Source: Actinomadura macra NBRC 14102 (GTDB taxonomy: Bacteria; Actinomycetota; Actinomycetes; Streptosporangiales; Streptosporangiaceae). From it: 64,000 nucleotides of DNA. The notes below the pieces were generated by a model. That model made no database searches and was not told the origin of the DNA. It saw only the letters and a program-made list of their open reading frames with translations. How positions within the stretch are numbered: position 1 is the stretch's first letter; each line of letters begins with the position of its first letter. The DNA is taken from positions 186,001 to 250,000 of the forward strand of contig NZ_BCQT01000015.1 in NCBI RefSeq assembly GCF_001552215.1. The letters are read 5' to 3'. Below are positions 17,743 to 26,450 of this stretch, in pieces. Made by a program: the position numbers and the translations under genes.

Positions 17743-17882
17743 CCTTGGCGGTCGGGCCTGGGGGCCCTTGCTTCGGCGGGCACTGCGGCGATCGCTGCAT
17801 CGCTTTCGACTCGCCTTAGAGGGCTCGCTTCGCGATCAGGTTCTCGCTTCGCTCGCACCTGGCTTCGCTCGCGATCGCACGC
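17743..17882 (+). repeat. GCGATCGC-bounded intergenic repeat, copy 2
   Basis: Second copy, head to tail with copy 1. The 98-base core at 17785-17882 differs from 17628-17725 only at about three positions (CCTGGAGGG against CTTAGAGGG). The GCGATCGC octamers are again 83 bases apart (17788 and 17871). It stops 12 bases before the stop codon of the convergent cytidine-deaminase-like gene. Confidence 0.9.
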
Positions 17883-17894
17883 CGGGGGGTGGTT

Positions 17895-18227
17895 CTACAG
17901 GGTGGTGCGTAGGGTGCCGTCGGGTGCGGCTAGGAGGAGGGCGGCCTTGGGGCCCAGGTCGCGGACGGCGGTCACATCGTCCGGAGAGGCGGTGTCGGCG
18001 GTGGTGACCAGGGCGGCCGCTTCCAGGTCCTCGGCGCCGCTTGACACCGCCATCGCGACGGCGACCTTGAGGGCCGACAGCTTCAGGGACGGCAGGTCCA
18101 CGCTGGTCGCCGCGTAGGTACGGCCGGTCTCGTCCCGGACGGCGGCGCCCTCGGCGGCGCCCGTGCGGGCCCTGGACGACCGGGCCAGGGTGATGATCTT
18201 CGCGTCCTCGGGGTTCAGCTCGCTCAC
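17895..18227 (-). CDS. Cytidine-deaminase-like protein lacking the zinc site
   Basis: A 110-residue protein that resembles the short cytidine-deaminase-fold proteins next to era in actinomycetes (ARSSRARTGAAEGAAVRDETGRTYAATSVDLPSLKLSALKVAV). True cytidine deaminases use HAE and PCxxC ligands; neither is present and the protein has no Cys or His at all. Loss of the zinc ligands means it is unlikely to be a conventional deaminase. The GTG at 18227 was chosen because residues upstream (Arg/Ala/Gly-rich) are not conserved-looking. It converges with the CNNM gene across the two repeat copies. Confidence 0.75.
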   Translation of the reverse strand: MSELNPEDAKIITLARSSRARTGAAEGAAVRDETGRTYAATSVDLPSLKLSALKVAVAMAVSSGAEDLEAAALVTTADTASPDDVTAVRDLGPKAALLLAAPDGTLRTTL

Positions 18228-18354
18228 GCCCCCAGCGTACGGGGCGGCGCCGGCCCGCATGCGCCCAGGCCGGCGTTGCAAGTCGCCGCCAAGTGGGCGG
18301 CAAGGGCTGCGGGCGACCCTCGGAACGTCAATGACGATGTTCTGGGGGAATCTG

Positions 18355-20487
18355 ATGTCCCGTCTGCTCTACCGCCTCGGAAAGGCCGCTGCGCTGCGGC
18401 CTTGGCGGTTCGTCGTGGTGTGGCTGGTGCTCGTCGGCGCGATGGCCGGCCTCGCCGGGGTCGCGGGCGGCTCGCTGCACGACAACTACACACTGTCGGG
18501 GTCCGGGTCGCAGCAGGCCACGGACTTGCTGAAGGAGCGGTTCCCGGCGCTGTCGGGCGCCGACGCGCGGGTCGTGGTGCACGCGAAGTCGGGCAGGGTC
18601 GACCAGGCGGCGCTCGGCGCGGCGAGCGCCGAGCTGCGCAAACTGCCGCACGTCAGCGCGGTGGACCCGCCGCGGCCGTCCCGGGACGGCGCGACCGCGC
18701 TGATGACCGTCCGGTACTCGGTGCCGGTCACCGACCTCGCGCCCAAGCCGACGCTCGACCTGCTGCGCACCGCCACGAGGGACCTTGAGAAGGCCGGATA
18801 CCAGGTGGAGTTCGGCGGGCAGGTGCCGGAGAACGTGACGGCGCCCGGCGGCGTCGCCGAGGCGGTCGGGATCGTGGCGGCCCTGGTGATCCTGCTACTG
18901 GCGTTCGGGTCGGTCGTGGCGGCGGGGCTGCCGCTGGCCGTGGCGCTCGCGGGGCTCGGCGTCGGCGTGTCGGGGATCACGCTGCTGGCCTCGTTCACGA
19001 ACGTGGCGACCACCGCGCCGACGCTGGCGATGATGGTCGGCCTCGGCGTCGGCATCGACTACGCGCTGTTCATCCTCACGCGGCACCGCGAGGGCCTCGC
19101 GGGCGGCCTGGACGTCCCAGAGTCGGTGGGCCGGGCCATCGCGACCGCCGGCCTGTCGGTGATCTTCGCCGGGTTCACGGTGCTGCTGGCGCTGTGCGGG
19201 CTGGTGCTGTCCCGGATCCCGGTGTTCATGACCATGGGGTTCGCGACCGGGCTGGTGGTCGCGGCGACGGTGCTGAGCGCCGTCACGCTGCTGCCCGCCG
19301 TGCTGGGGCTGGCGGGACGGCGGGTGCTGCGCCGCCGCGACCGGGCGCCCGGCGCGAAGATCTCCGCCGGGTCCCCGCTGGTCCGCCGGTGGGCCGAGCA
19401 TGTCGGGCGCCGTCCGTGGCCGTGGCTGCTCGCCGGGGTCCTGCTGATGCTGACGCTGGCCGCGCCGATGCTCGGTATGCGGACCTGGCCGAGCGACGCC
19501 AGCAGCGAGCCGTCGTCCAACACCGTCCGGCAGGCGTACGACCTCGTCGCGGACGGATACGGGCCCGGCGCCAACGGTACGTTCCTCGTCGCCGCCGACC
19601 TGCGGAAGGTGGATCCGGCGTCGCTGGACGGGTTGAGCGCGCGGCTCTCCCGGGTGGAGGGCGTCATGGCCGTCGCGCCGCCCCAGCTGTCCCCGGACCG
19701 CAGCGCCGCGGTGATCGTCGTCACCCCGCGGTACGGCCCGCAGGACGAGCGGGTGACCGGGCTCGTGGACCGCGTCCGCGCGGACGTGCTGCCTCCGGGC
19801 ACCGAGATCACCGGGCTGACGGCCATCTACGTGGACCTGTCCCGGGTGCTGTCCGAACGTCTGTGGCCGGTCATCGGCGTGGTCGTCGCCACCTCGTTCA
19901 TCATGCTGATGATCGTGTTCAGGTCGGTGCTGGCGCCGCTGAAGGCCGCCGCGATGAACCTGCTGTCGATCGGCGCCGCGTACGGGGTGCTCACCGCGGT
20001 GTTCCAGTGGGGGTGGGGCGCCGAGCTGCTCGGCCTGCCGCACGCCGTGCCGGTCTCCAGCTTCATCCTGCTGCTGATGTTCGCGGTGCTGTTCGGGGTG
20101 TCGATGGACTACGAGGTGTTCCTGCTGTCGCGGGTGCGGGAGGAGTGGCTGGCCGGTGGCGACGCACGCGGGTCGGTGTCCACCGGGCTCGCCGCCACCG
20201 GCCGGGTGATCACCAGTGCGGCGCTCATCATGGTGGCGGTGTTCCTCGGCTTCGCCATGGACCCGGGTGTGGTGATCAAGCAGATGGGCGTCGGGCTGGC
20301 GGTCGCGGTGGCACTGGACGCGACCGTCGTCCGGCTGGTGCTGGTGCCCGCCACGATGGCGCTGCTCGGACGGGCGAACTGGTGGCTGCCGAAGCCGCTG
20401 GCCCGCGTCCTGCCGGAGATCGACCTGCACGGTGGCGGCGAGCCCGCGGCGGGTGCGGCGAAGGAGCCGCAGCCCAGCCCCGCGTGA
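18355..20487 (+). CDS. MMPL/RND-family exporter
   Basis: A 710-residue transporter of the MMPL branch of the RND superfamily, which exports lipids, antibiotics or other hydrophobic molecules using the proton gradient. The architecture is two repeats, each with an extracytoplasmic loop (residues about 40 to 180 and 390 to 510) followed by five or six membrane helices. Signatures include GLGVGIDYALFILTRHRE and, in repeat two, LFGVSMDYEVFLLSRVREEW, the Asp-Tyr pairs expected for proton relay. The ATG at 18355 follows GGGGGAA. The regulator gene 60 bases downstream is on the same strand and might control it; substrate unknown. Confidence 0.9.
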   Translation: MSRLLYRLGKAAALRPWRFVVVWLVLVGAMAGLAGVAGGSLHDNYTLSGSGSQQATDLLKERFPALSGADARVVVHAKSGRVDQAALGAASAELRKLPHVSAVDPPRPSRDGATALMTVRYSVPVTDLAPKPTLDLLRTATRDLEKAGYQVEFGGQVPENVTAPGGVAEAVGIVAALVILLLAFGSVVAAGLPLAVALAGLGVGVSGITLLASFTNVATTAPTLAMMVGLGVGIDYALFILTRHREGLAGGLDVPESVGRAIATAGLSVIFAGFTVLLALCGLVLSRIPVFMTMGFATGLVVAATVLSAVTLLPAVLGLAGRRVLRRRDRAPGAKISAGSPLVRRWAEHVGRRPWPWLLAGVLLMLTLAAPMLGMRTWPSDASSEPSSNTVRQAYDLVADGYGPGANGTFLVAADLRKVDPASLDGLSARLSRVEGVMAVAPPQLSPDRSAAVIVVTPRYGPQDERVTGLVDRVRADVLPPGTEITGLTAIYVDLSRVLSERLWPVIGVVVATSFIMLMIVFRSVLAPLKAAAMNLLSIGAAYGVLTAVFQWGWGAELLGLPHAVPVSSFILLLMFAVLFGVSMDYEVFLLSRVREEWLAGGDARGSVSTGLAATGRVITSAALIMVAVFLGFAMDPGVVIKQMGVGLAVAVALDATVVRLVLVPATMALLGRANWWLPKPLARVLPEIDLHGGGEPAAGAAKEPQPSPA

Positions 20488-20518
20488 CCGGCGCGTAGCA
20501 GGGGTTGCACGGCGGTCC

Positions 20519-20552
20519 GTCATGTCCCGGTTTAGGCTGAGCGGGACATGAC
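20519..20552 (+). promoter_or_regulatory. Perfect inverted repeat over the regulator start
   Basis: GTCATGTCCCG-N12-CGGGACATGAC is a perfect 11-bp inverted repeat. The right arm contains the ATG of the SARP-type gene (20548-20550), and a -10-like TAGGCT (20532-20537) lies in the 12-base spacer. This geometry fits a repressor or autoregulatory operator that covers a leaderless start. Binding protein unknown. Confidence 0.6.
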
Positions 20553-23500
20553 GACTGCTGTGCGCGTGCTCGGCGCCTTCGGCGCGGCGGTGGACGGCGC
20601 GCCCGCCGATCTCGGCGGTCCCCGCCAGCGCTCGGTCCTCGCGCGTCTCGTCGCCGCGCACGGTCGGATGGTGCCGGCGGAGCGGCTCGTCGAGGACCTG
20701 TGGGCCGGGACGGCACCGCCGCGTGCGGCGGCGGGACTGCAGTCGTTCGTGTCGCATCTGCGGCGCGCGCTCGAACCGGACCGTCCACCCCGCACGCCGG
20801 CGCGGATCCTCGTCACCGAACCGCCCGGGTACGCGCTGCGGCTGCCGGACGGCGACGTCGACGCCTGGCGGTTCGACGCGCTGATCGACGAGGCCGCCGC
20901 GCTGCTGGACAGCGGCGACCCCGCCGCCGCCCGGGGGCGCGCCGAGGCGGCGTTGGCGCGGTGGCGTGGGCCCGCCTACGCCGAGTTCGCCGGCCTGCCG
21001 TGGGCCGCCTCCGAGGCCACCCGGCTGGACGAACGCCGTCGCATCGCGGTCGAGCGCCGGGCCGACGCCATGCTCCGGCTCGGGGCCGCCACCGAGGCCG
21101 TCCCGGACCTGGAGGCCCACACCGCCGCCAACCCGCTGCGCGAGGACGCGTGGCGGCTGCTGGCCCTCGCGCTCTACCGGGCGGGACGCCAGGGCGACGC
21201 CCTCGCCGCGCTCCGCCGTGCCCGCGCCACCCTGACCGAGGAACTGGGCGTCGACCCCGGGCCCGCGCTGCGCCGCCTGGAATCCGACATCTTCGCCCAG
21301 GCCCCGTCCCTGGACTCCGCAGCAACCTCGGCGCCCGCCGAGCGCCCGCCCCGGGACCCGGCGCGCCGCCCACCGCTGCGGCTGGCGCCCGACCCCGCCG
21401 AGCATGAGCCCCGGGAACCCGTGATCCGGGGCGTCGCCTTCGTCGGGCGGGAGCGCGAACTGGCGCGGCTGGACGAGGCGGCCCGGTCCGTGGCGGCGGG
21501 CCGCAGCGGCGTGATCCTCGTCGGCGGGGAGGCGGGCATGGGCAAGACCGCCCTCGCCGAACGGTTCGCGATCACGCTCGGAACGCGGGGCTGGACGTGC
21601 GCCTGGGGGCGCGCCGCCGAGACCGGTGGCGCCCCGGCGGCCTGGCCCTGGGCCGAACTGCTGCGCGAGCTCACCGCCGCCGCGCCGCCCAAGCCCGAAC
21701 TCGCCGGACGCCTCGGCCCGCTCCTGGACGACACCGTCACCGGACGCCTCGCAGTCACCGGACACGTCCCTGGCTCTGGACATGCGGAGGCGGGCGCCGA
21801 CGCGGGCAGCGGCCGGTTTCGGCTGCACCTGGCCGTCGGCGACTACCTCGACGGTGTCGCCGACGAGGCGCCGCTGCTACTCGTCCTGGAAGACCTGCAC
21901 TGGGCCGACGAGGAGACCCTCGCCCTGCTGGTCCGGCTCACCGGCCGGCTCCGCGGCCGTCCCGTCCTGCTGATGGCGACGTTCCGGCAGACGGAGGTAC
22001 CCGACGGGCTCGCCGCCGCGCTCGCCGCGCTCGCCCGCTGCGAGCCGCTGCGGATCGATCTCGGCGGGCTCTCCACCGCCGAGGTCGCCGCGCTCGTCCG
22101 CGACACCTGCGGTGCCCGCCTCGACGATGACGAGCTGTCGGCCATCGCCGAGCGGACCGGCGGCAACCCCTTCTTCACCCGCGAGACCGCCCGGCTGCTG
22201 GACGCCGAGGGGATGCCCGCCGCGACCCGCCGAGTACCGGCCGGAGTCGGGGACGTGCTGCGCCGCCGGATCGCCCGGCTCCCCGAATCCGCCCAGTCCG
22301 TCCTGCGGGACGCGGCCGTGGTCGGGCGAGGCGCCGGCCTCGGTGTCCTCGGCGACCTCGCCGGCGACGAGGACACCGTCCTGGACGCCATCGAGGCGGG
22401 GCTGGCGGCAGGGCTGGTCACCGAGCCGGGGCCAGGCCGGATACGGTTCGCGCACGCGCTCGTCCGCGACACGCTCTACAACGGGATCTCGCGGGCCCGC
22501 CGCACCCGGCTGCACGGCCGCGTCGCCGCCGCGCTGGAACGGCACAGCCCCGACGAGGTCGCCGCCATCGCCCACCACTACCTGGAGTCCGGCGCCGACC
22601 CCGGCAAGGCCGTCCGCTACGCGCGGCTCGCCGCCGAGGCCGCCGAGGCCCGCTTCGCGCACGGCGCCGCCGCCGCCCTGTGGGTCCGTGCCGTCGAGAC
22701 GCTGCGCGCGCAGGGCCCGGACGCGACCCGCGACCGGCTGGAGACCGAGGTCGCCGCGATCCGCGCGACCGCCCTCGCCGGGGACGTCGTCGCCGCCCGG
22801 CGCCGCCGGCTGGCCGCCATCGCCGACGCTCGCGCCCTCGGCGACGTCCGGCTGCTGGCCCGGATCATCGTCGGTTTCGACGTCCCCACGCTCTGGACCA
22901 GCCGCGAGTACGGATCGCTCGACCAGGCCGTGGTCGACGCCACCGACGAGGCGCTCGCCCGGCTGCCCGCGCGGGAAAGGGAGCTGCGCGTGCGCCTCCT
23001 CACCACCCTGGCGCTGGAGCTGGAGGGGGAGCAGCACGACCGCGGCGTCACCGCGTCCGACGAGGCGATCGGGATGGCCCGCGCCCTCGGTGACCCCGAG
23101 CTGATCGCCGTCGCGCTGAACGGCTGCTACATCAACGCCTACCGCACCGCGGACGGCCTCGACCAGCGGCGGCGGCTCGCCACCGAGCTGCTCGGGCTCG
23201 CCGAAGAGCACGACCTCGCCACCTACCTCGTCCTGGCCCACCTGCAACTACAGCAGATCGCCGTCGCCGCGCTGGACCTGCCGACCGCGAAGCGTCACCT
23301 GGCCGAGGGCAGCCGGCTCGCCGACCAGTACGGGCTGCCGCTGCTCGCACAGATCGCCTCCTGGTACAGCGGCCTCGTGCTCGCCTTCACCGCCCGCTTC
23401 GACGTCGCCGAGCGCGCCTACCAGGAGGTCGGCGGCGCCATCGGCCGGACCAAGATCTGGTTCACCGAACGCGGCATGCTGTTCCTCGGTGCGTTCTGCC

Positions 23501-23985
23501 TGCGGCTCACCCAGGGCAGGGCGGGGGAGATGGTGGACGAGGCCGCCTGGCTGCACCGGCAGTGGTCGCACGTCGAGGCGACCGCCGACATCCACGCCCT
23601 CGCGCTGGTCTCCGCCGGACGCGACGCCGAGGCCAGGCGGGTCGTGGCCGGGGCGGGGCCCGTCCGGCTCGACTACTTCTTCGACCTCACCATGGCGGCG
23701 CGGGGCCTGCGCGCCATCGCTCTCGGCGATCGCGAGCTGGCCGGGGAGGTCTACGCCGCGCTCGTGCCGTACGAGGGCCACGTCACCGGCGGCGCCACCG
23801 CCATCGCCACCATCGGCCCGGTCGCGCACATTCTCGGCGACCTTGCGCTGTTCCTTGAGCACCCCACCCCCGTCGCCGCCGGCCACTATCGCAGGGCGGC
23901 CGAGGTCGCGGGCCGCCTCGGTGCCGTCCTGTGGGCGGAGAAGGCCGAGGCCGCCCGGACCCGCCTGGGCACCCCCGCGGCCTGA
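20548..23985 (+). CDS. Large SARP-type regulator: OmpR-like DNA-binding, BTAD, AAA ATPase, TPR
   Basis: A 1145-residue transcription regulator of the AfsR/SARP group. Residues 1 to about 90 are the winged-helix domain (PADLGGPRQRSVLARLVAAH, then LQSFVSHLRRAL). Residues about 95 to 245 are the BTAD helical domain ending ELGVDPGPALRRLE. A linker is followed by an AAA/NTPase: FVGRERELARLDE, Walker A GGEAGMGKTAL, and LLLVLEDLHWADEE as Walker B. The C-terminal 450 residues are helical, TPR-like repeats used as a sensor. No LuxR helix-turn-helix is at the C-terminus, which separates it from LAL regulators. Such proteins usually control antibiotic clusters, but none is visible in this window. Its TGA lies 41 bases before era. 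Confidence 0.92.
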   Translation: MTTAVRVLGAFGAAVDGAPADLGGPRQRSVLARLVAAHGRMVPAERLVEDLWAGTAPPRAAAGLQSFVSHLRRALEPDRPPRTPARILVTEPPGYALRLPDGDVDAWRFDALIDEAAALLDSGDPAAARGRAEAALARWRGPAYAEFAGLPWAASEATRLDERRRIAVERRADAMLRLGAATEAVPDLEAHTAANPLREDAWRLLALALYRAGRQGDALAALRRARATLTEELGVDPGPALRRLESDIFAQAPSLDSAATSAPAERPPRDPARRPPLRLAPDPAEHEPREPVIRGVAFVGRERELARLDEAARSVAAGRSGVILVGGEAGMGKTALAERFAITLGTRGWTCAWGRAAETGGAPAAWPWAELLRELTAAAPPKPELAGRLGPLLDDTVTGRLAVTGHVPGSGHAEAGADAGSGRFRLHLAVGDYLDGVADEAPLLLVLEDLHWADEETLALLVRLTGRLRGRPVLLMATFRQTEVPDGLAAALAALARCEPLRIDLGGLSTAEVAALVRDTCGARLDDDELSAIAERTGGNPFFTRETARLLDAEGMPAATRRVPAGVGDVLRRRIARLPESAQSVLRDAAVVGRGAGLGVLGDLAGDEDTVLDAIEAGLAAGLVTEPGPGRIRFAHALVRDTLYNGISRARRTRLHGRVAAALERHSPDEVAAIAHHYLESGADPGKAVRYARLAAEAAEARFAHGAAAALWVRAVETLRAQGPDATRDRLETEVAAIRATALAGDVVAARRRRLAAIADARALGDVRLLARIIVGFDVPTLWTSREYGSLDQAVVDATDEALARLPARERELRVRLLTTLALELEGEQHDRGVTASDEAIGMARALGDPELIAVALNGCYINAYRTADGLDQRRRLATELLGLAEEHDLATYLVLAHLQLQQIAVAALDLPTAKRHLAEGSRLADQYGLPLLAQIASWYSGLVLAFTARFDVAERAYQEVGGAIGRTKIWFTERGMLFLGAFCLRLTQGRAGEMVDEAAWLHRQWSHVEATADIHALALVSAGRDAEARRVVAGAGPVRLDYFFDLTMAARGLRAIALGDRELAGEVYAALVPYEGHVTGGATAIATIGPVAHILGDLALFLEHPTPVAAGHYRRAAEVAGRLGAVLWAEKAEAARTRLGTPAA

Positions 23986-24026
23986 AGATGGACGGGGCTC
24001 GCCGCCGGGTGGGCGACAATTGGGGG

Positions 24027-24962
24027 GTGACGACGCTGGGAGACACGACGACCGAACGTCCGGACGGGGAGTACCGTGCCGGATTCGCCTGCTTCATCGG
24101 GCGCCCGAACGTGGGCAAGTCCACGCTGATGAACGCGCTGGTCGGCACCAAGGTGGCGATCACCAGCAGCCGCCCGCAGACCACCCGCCGCGCCATCCGC
24201 GGCATCGTGCACCGGCCCGCCGCGCAGCTCGTCGTCGTCGACACCCCCGGCCTGCACAAGCCCCGCACGCTGCTCGGCGAGCGGCTCGACAGCCTGGTCC
24301 GCTCCACCCTCACCGAGGTGGACGTGATCGGGTTCTGCGTGCCCGCCGACCAGCCCGTCGGCCCCGGCGACAAGTACATCGCCCGCGAGCTGGCCGCCGT
24401 GAAGAAGACACCGGTCGTCGCGATCGTCACCAAGACCGACCTGGCCGCCCCCGAGCGGATCGCCGAGCAGCTCCTCGCGGTCGGGCGGCTCGGCGAGTTC
24501 GCCGACATCGTGCCCTGCTCGGCCGAGAGCGGCTTCCAGGTCGCTCTGGCCGCCGACCTGCTGATCGGCCACCTGCCGGAGGGCATGCCGCTCTACCCCG
24601 AGGGAGACCTCACCGACGAACCCGAGCAGGTCCTCGTCGCCGAACTGATCCGCGAGGCCGCGCTGGAGGGCGTCCGCGAGGAGTTGCCCCACTCCATCGC
24701 CGTCGTCGTGGACGAGATGGCGCCGCGCGAGGGCCGCGACGACCTTGTCGACGTCTACGCACACCTGTTCGTCGAGCGCCCCAGCCAGAAGGGGATCATC
24801 ATCGGCCACAAGGGCGCCCGGCTCCGCGAGGTCGGTGCCGCCGCCCGCCGTCAGATCGAGGCGCTGCTCGGCACCAAGGTCTTCCTCGACCTGCGCGTCA
24901 GCGTCCTCAAGGACTGGCAGCGCGACCCCAAGCAGCTCCGCAGGCTGGGTTTCTACGACTGA
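24027..24962 (+). CDS. era: Ribosome-assembly GTPase Era
   Basis: A 311-residue GTPase that binds the 3' end of 16S rRNA and checkpoints 30S assembly. G1 is GRPNVGKST, G3 is DTPG in VVDTPGLHKP, G4 is TKTD and the effector region SSRPQTTRRAI is present. The C-terminal KH domain is seen at IIIGHKGARLREVGAAAR. The GTG at 24027 follows a G-rich sequence (TGGGG) as a ribosome-binding site. The last 10 bases overlap the convergent membrane-protein gene. It belongs with ybeY and recO, forming the expected actinobacterial chromosome order. Confidence 0.96.
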   Translation: MTTLGDTTTERPDGEYRAGFACFIGRPNVGKSTLMNALVGTKVAITSSRPQTTRRAIRGIVHRPAAQLVVVDTPGLHKPRTLLGERLDSLVRSTLTEVDVIGFCVPADQPVGPGDKYIARELAAVKKTPVVAIVTKTDLAAPERIAEQLLAVGRLGEFADIVPCSAESGFQVALAADLLIGHLPEGMPLYPEGDLTDEPEQVLVAELIREAALEGVREELPHSIAVVVDEMAPREGRDDLVDVYAHLFVERPSQKGIIIGHKGARLREVGAAARRQIEALLGTKVFLDLRVSVLKDWQRDPKQLRRLGFYD

Positions 24963-25738
24963 TCCTTACGAAGCTCCGGTTCCTCGTCCGGCTGCGGTTC
25001 CCTCTCCTCGTGCGGCCAGGCGGAGGGCGGCTCCTCCTCCGGCCAGGCGGCAGCGGACGCCTCCGGCCAGGGCTGCTCGCCAAAGAACGGATCCGCGTAG
25101 GGCTGTTGCGGGTGTTGCCCGTCCCGCCGTGACGGCAGGAGCCGCTCGGTGAGGGGACGGGCCAGGCTGACACCGATCAGCAGCAGGCACGCGGCGACGG
25201 CCAGATACCAGCCGTACCGGACGGAGATCTCGTAGCCGACGTCCAGACCGTCCTCCGGCAGCCCGTCGCCGGGGAGGTCGTCGCGCACGTCGCTGAGGCG
25301 GAGGACGAAGACTCCGCAGGTGAGGAGCGCCAGCACGGCGGGAACGGTCGCGAGGCCGCCGATCCGCGGGTCCCGCGCCACCAGGTCCCAGAACGCCAGG
25401 ACGATCGCCAGCACCGCCAGCACCGGCACCGCGACGACCAGGTCATCGGCGTCGATGCCCGCGACGCTGCCGAGGTCGCGTGACAGTGGGCGGCCGAGCA
25501 GGTCGACGACCATCTGGGCCCGCGCCCAGGGCAGGAACGCCGCGACCAGCAGCACCGACGCGAGGATGATCATCGCGAGGTCCCAGACGATGCCGCGCCG
25601 TCCACCGAAGGCGGCGGGCGGAGATCCACCCACCAGGTCGCCGGCGGGCGGATCCTGCGGCGGGTAGCCGTCGTCGGGCGGCAGAAAGGTCGGGCGCGAC
25701 CGCGCGTCCTCCGCGTCGGATCCCAGGTCACCGGTCAT
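24953..25738 (-). CDS. Uncharacterised integral membrane protein
   Basis: A 261-residue protein starting at ATG 25738. Residues 1 to about 50 are acidic/Pro-rich and cytoplasmic; about 50 to 190 contain four hydrophobic helices (IVWDLAMIILASVLLVAAFL, VVAVPVLAVLAIVLAFWDLV, IGGLATVPAVLALLTCGVFVL, WYLAVAACLLLIGVSLA). The rest is a charged tail rich in Glu, Pro and Trp (QPWPEASAAAWPEEEPP). No family recognised. It overlaps era by 10 bases tail to tail. The divergent zinc-ribbon gene shares its 100-base promoter region. Confidence 0.75.
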   Translation of the reverse strand: MTGDLGSDAEDARSRPTFLPPDDGYPPQDPPAGDLVGGSPPAAFGGRRGIVWDLAMIILASVLLVAAFLPWARAQMVVDLLGRPLSRDLGSVAGIDADDLVVAVPVLAVLAIVLAFWDLVARDPRIGGLATVPAVLALLTCGVFVLRLSDVRDDLPGDGLPEDGLDVGYEISVRYGWYLAVAACLLLIGVSLARPLTERLLPSRRDGQHPQQPYADPFFGEQPWPEASAAAWPEEEPPSAWPHEEREPQPDEEPELRKDQS

Positions 25739-25838
25739 GGACCCAGCGTAAGGGGAGGGTCTGCATTGCCCGGGTCGGCCACGTCGGAGCGCGTGGGTCG
25801 GTAGTTTGGAGAGAGTCCGGTATGGGAGGAGAGGCCCG

Positions 25839-26450
25839 GTGTTGCTCGTTTTCGGCCTGACAGCGGTGTTCCGCACGGTCAGCGAGGGGACGTTTCACTG
25901 CCCGCAGTGTGGCGGTGACCGTGCCTACCGGAGGCGGGCGGGGCGGCGCTGGTTCACTTTCTTCTTCGTCCCGCTGGTCCCGCTGTGGCGCCTCGGCCAG
26001 GCCGCCGAATGCCGCACCTGCCGGCGCCGCTTCCCCGTCTCGGCGCTGCGAACGCCCACCGCACAGCAGATGGCGGCCGCGCTGCCGGCGGGCATGCGGG
26101 CGGCCGCCACCCTGGTGCTGCGAGCGGACGACCCGTCCGACGGCACCGCCCGCGCCCGCGCCGTCGAGACCGTCCTCGGCTACGGCGAGCCCGGCTATGG
26201 CGACGCCGACGTGGACGCCGACCTCGGGTTGGGACCGGAGTTCCTGGAGCGGGAGGTCGCTCAGGCGGGTTCCCAGCTCGCGGTCGAGGCCAAGGAGTGG
26301 TTCCTCGCGCAGGCCGTCCGGATCGGGCTGGCGGACGGGCCGCTCGGCGAGAGGGAGCGCCGGGTCCTGCACCGGATCGCCGAGCTGCTGGGCATGTCCC
26401 GCGCCTACGCGCTGGGCGTGATCGTCACGACCGAGGGGGCCGCACGGTGA
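25839..26450 (+). CDS. Zinc-ribbon, TerB-like protein
   Basis: A 203-residue protein. The GTG at 25839 has a strong ribosome-binding site (GGGAGGAGA at 25824-25832). Its N-terminal part has a hydrophobic segment, then a split zinc ribbon: CPQCGG (residues about 21 to 24) and CRTCRRRF (about 58 to 61) on either side of WFTFFFVPLVPLW. The C-terminal half (EAKEWFLAQAVRIGLADGPLGERERRVLHRIAELLGM) resembles the helical TerB domain seen in tellurite-resistance and stress proteins. The stop overlaps the GTG of the amidinohydrolase gene (GTGA), so they form an operon. Specific function unknown. Confidence 0.75.
   Translation: MLLVFGLTAVFRTVSEGTFHCPQCGGDRAYRRRAGRRWFTFFFVPLVPLWRLGQAAECRTCRRRFPVSALRTPTAQQMAAALPAGMRAAATLVLRADDPSDGTARARAVETVLGYGEPGYGDADVDADLGLGPEFLEREVAQAGSQLAVEAKEWFLAQAVRIGLADGPLGERERRVLHRIAELLGMSRAYALGVIVTTEGAAR

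Noticed and set aside
17631..17878. Cyanobacterial HIP1 element (GCGATCGC)
   Set aside because: The octamer is the same, but here it sits only at the borders of a longer repeat in a high-GC actinomycete; HIP1 is a cyanobacterial genome-wide octamer.
18895..21828. A 977-codon minus-strand frame antisense to the exporter and regulator
   Set aside because: High-GC genomes give long antisense frames. The translation is repetitive in Arg, Gly, His and Gln with no fold, whereas the plus-strand genes have clear domains.
18355..23985. Antibiotic biosynthetic gene cluster around the SARP regulator
   Set aside because: Neighbours on both sides are housekeeping genes (cytidine-deaminase-like, era); no synthase, ligase or tailoring genes are present.
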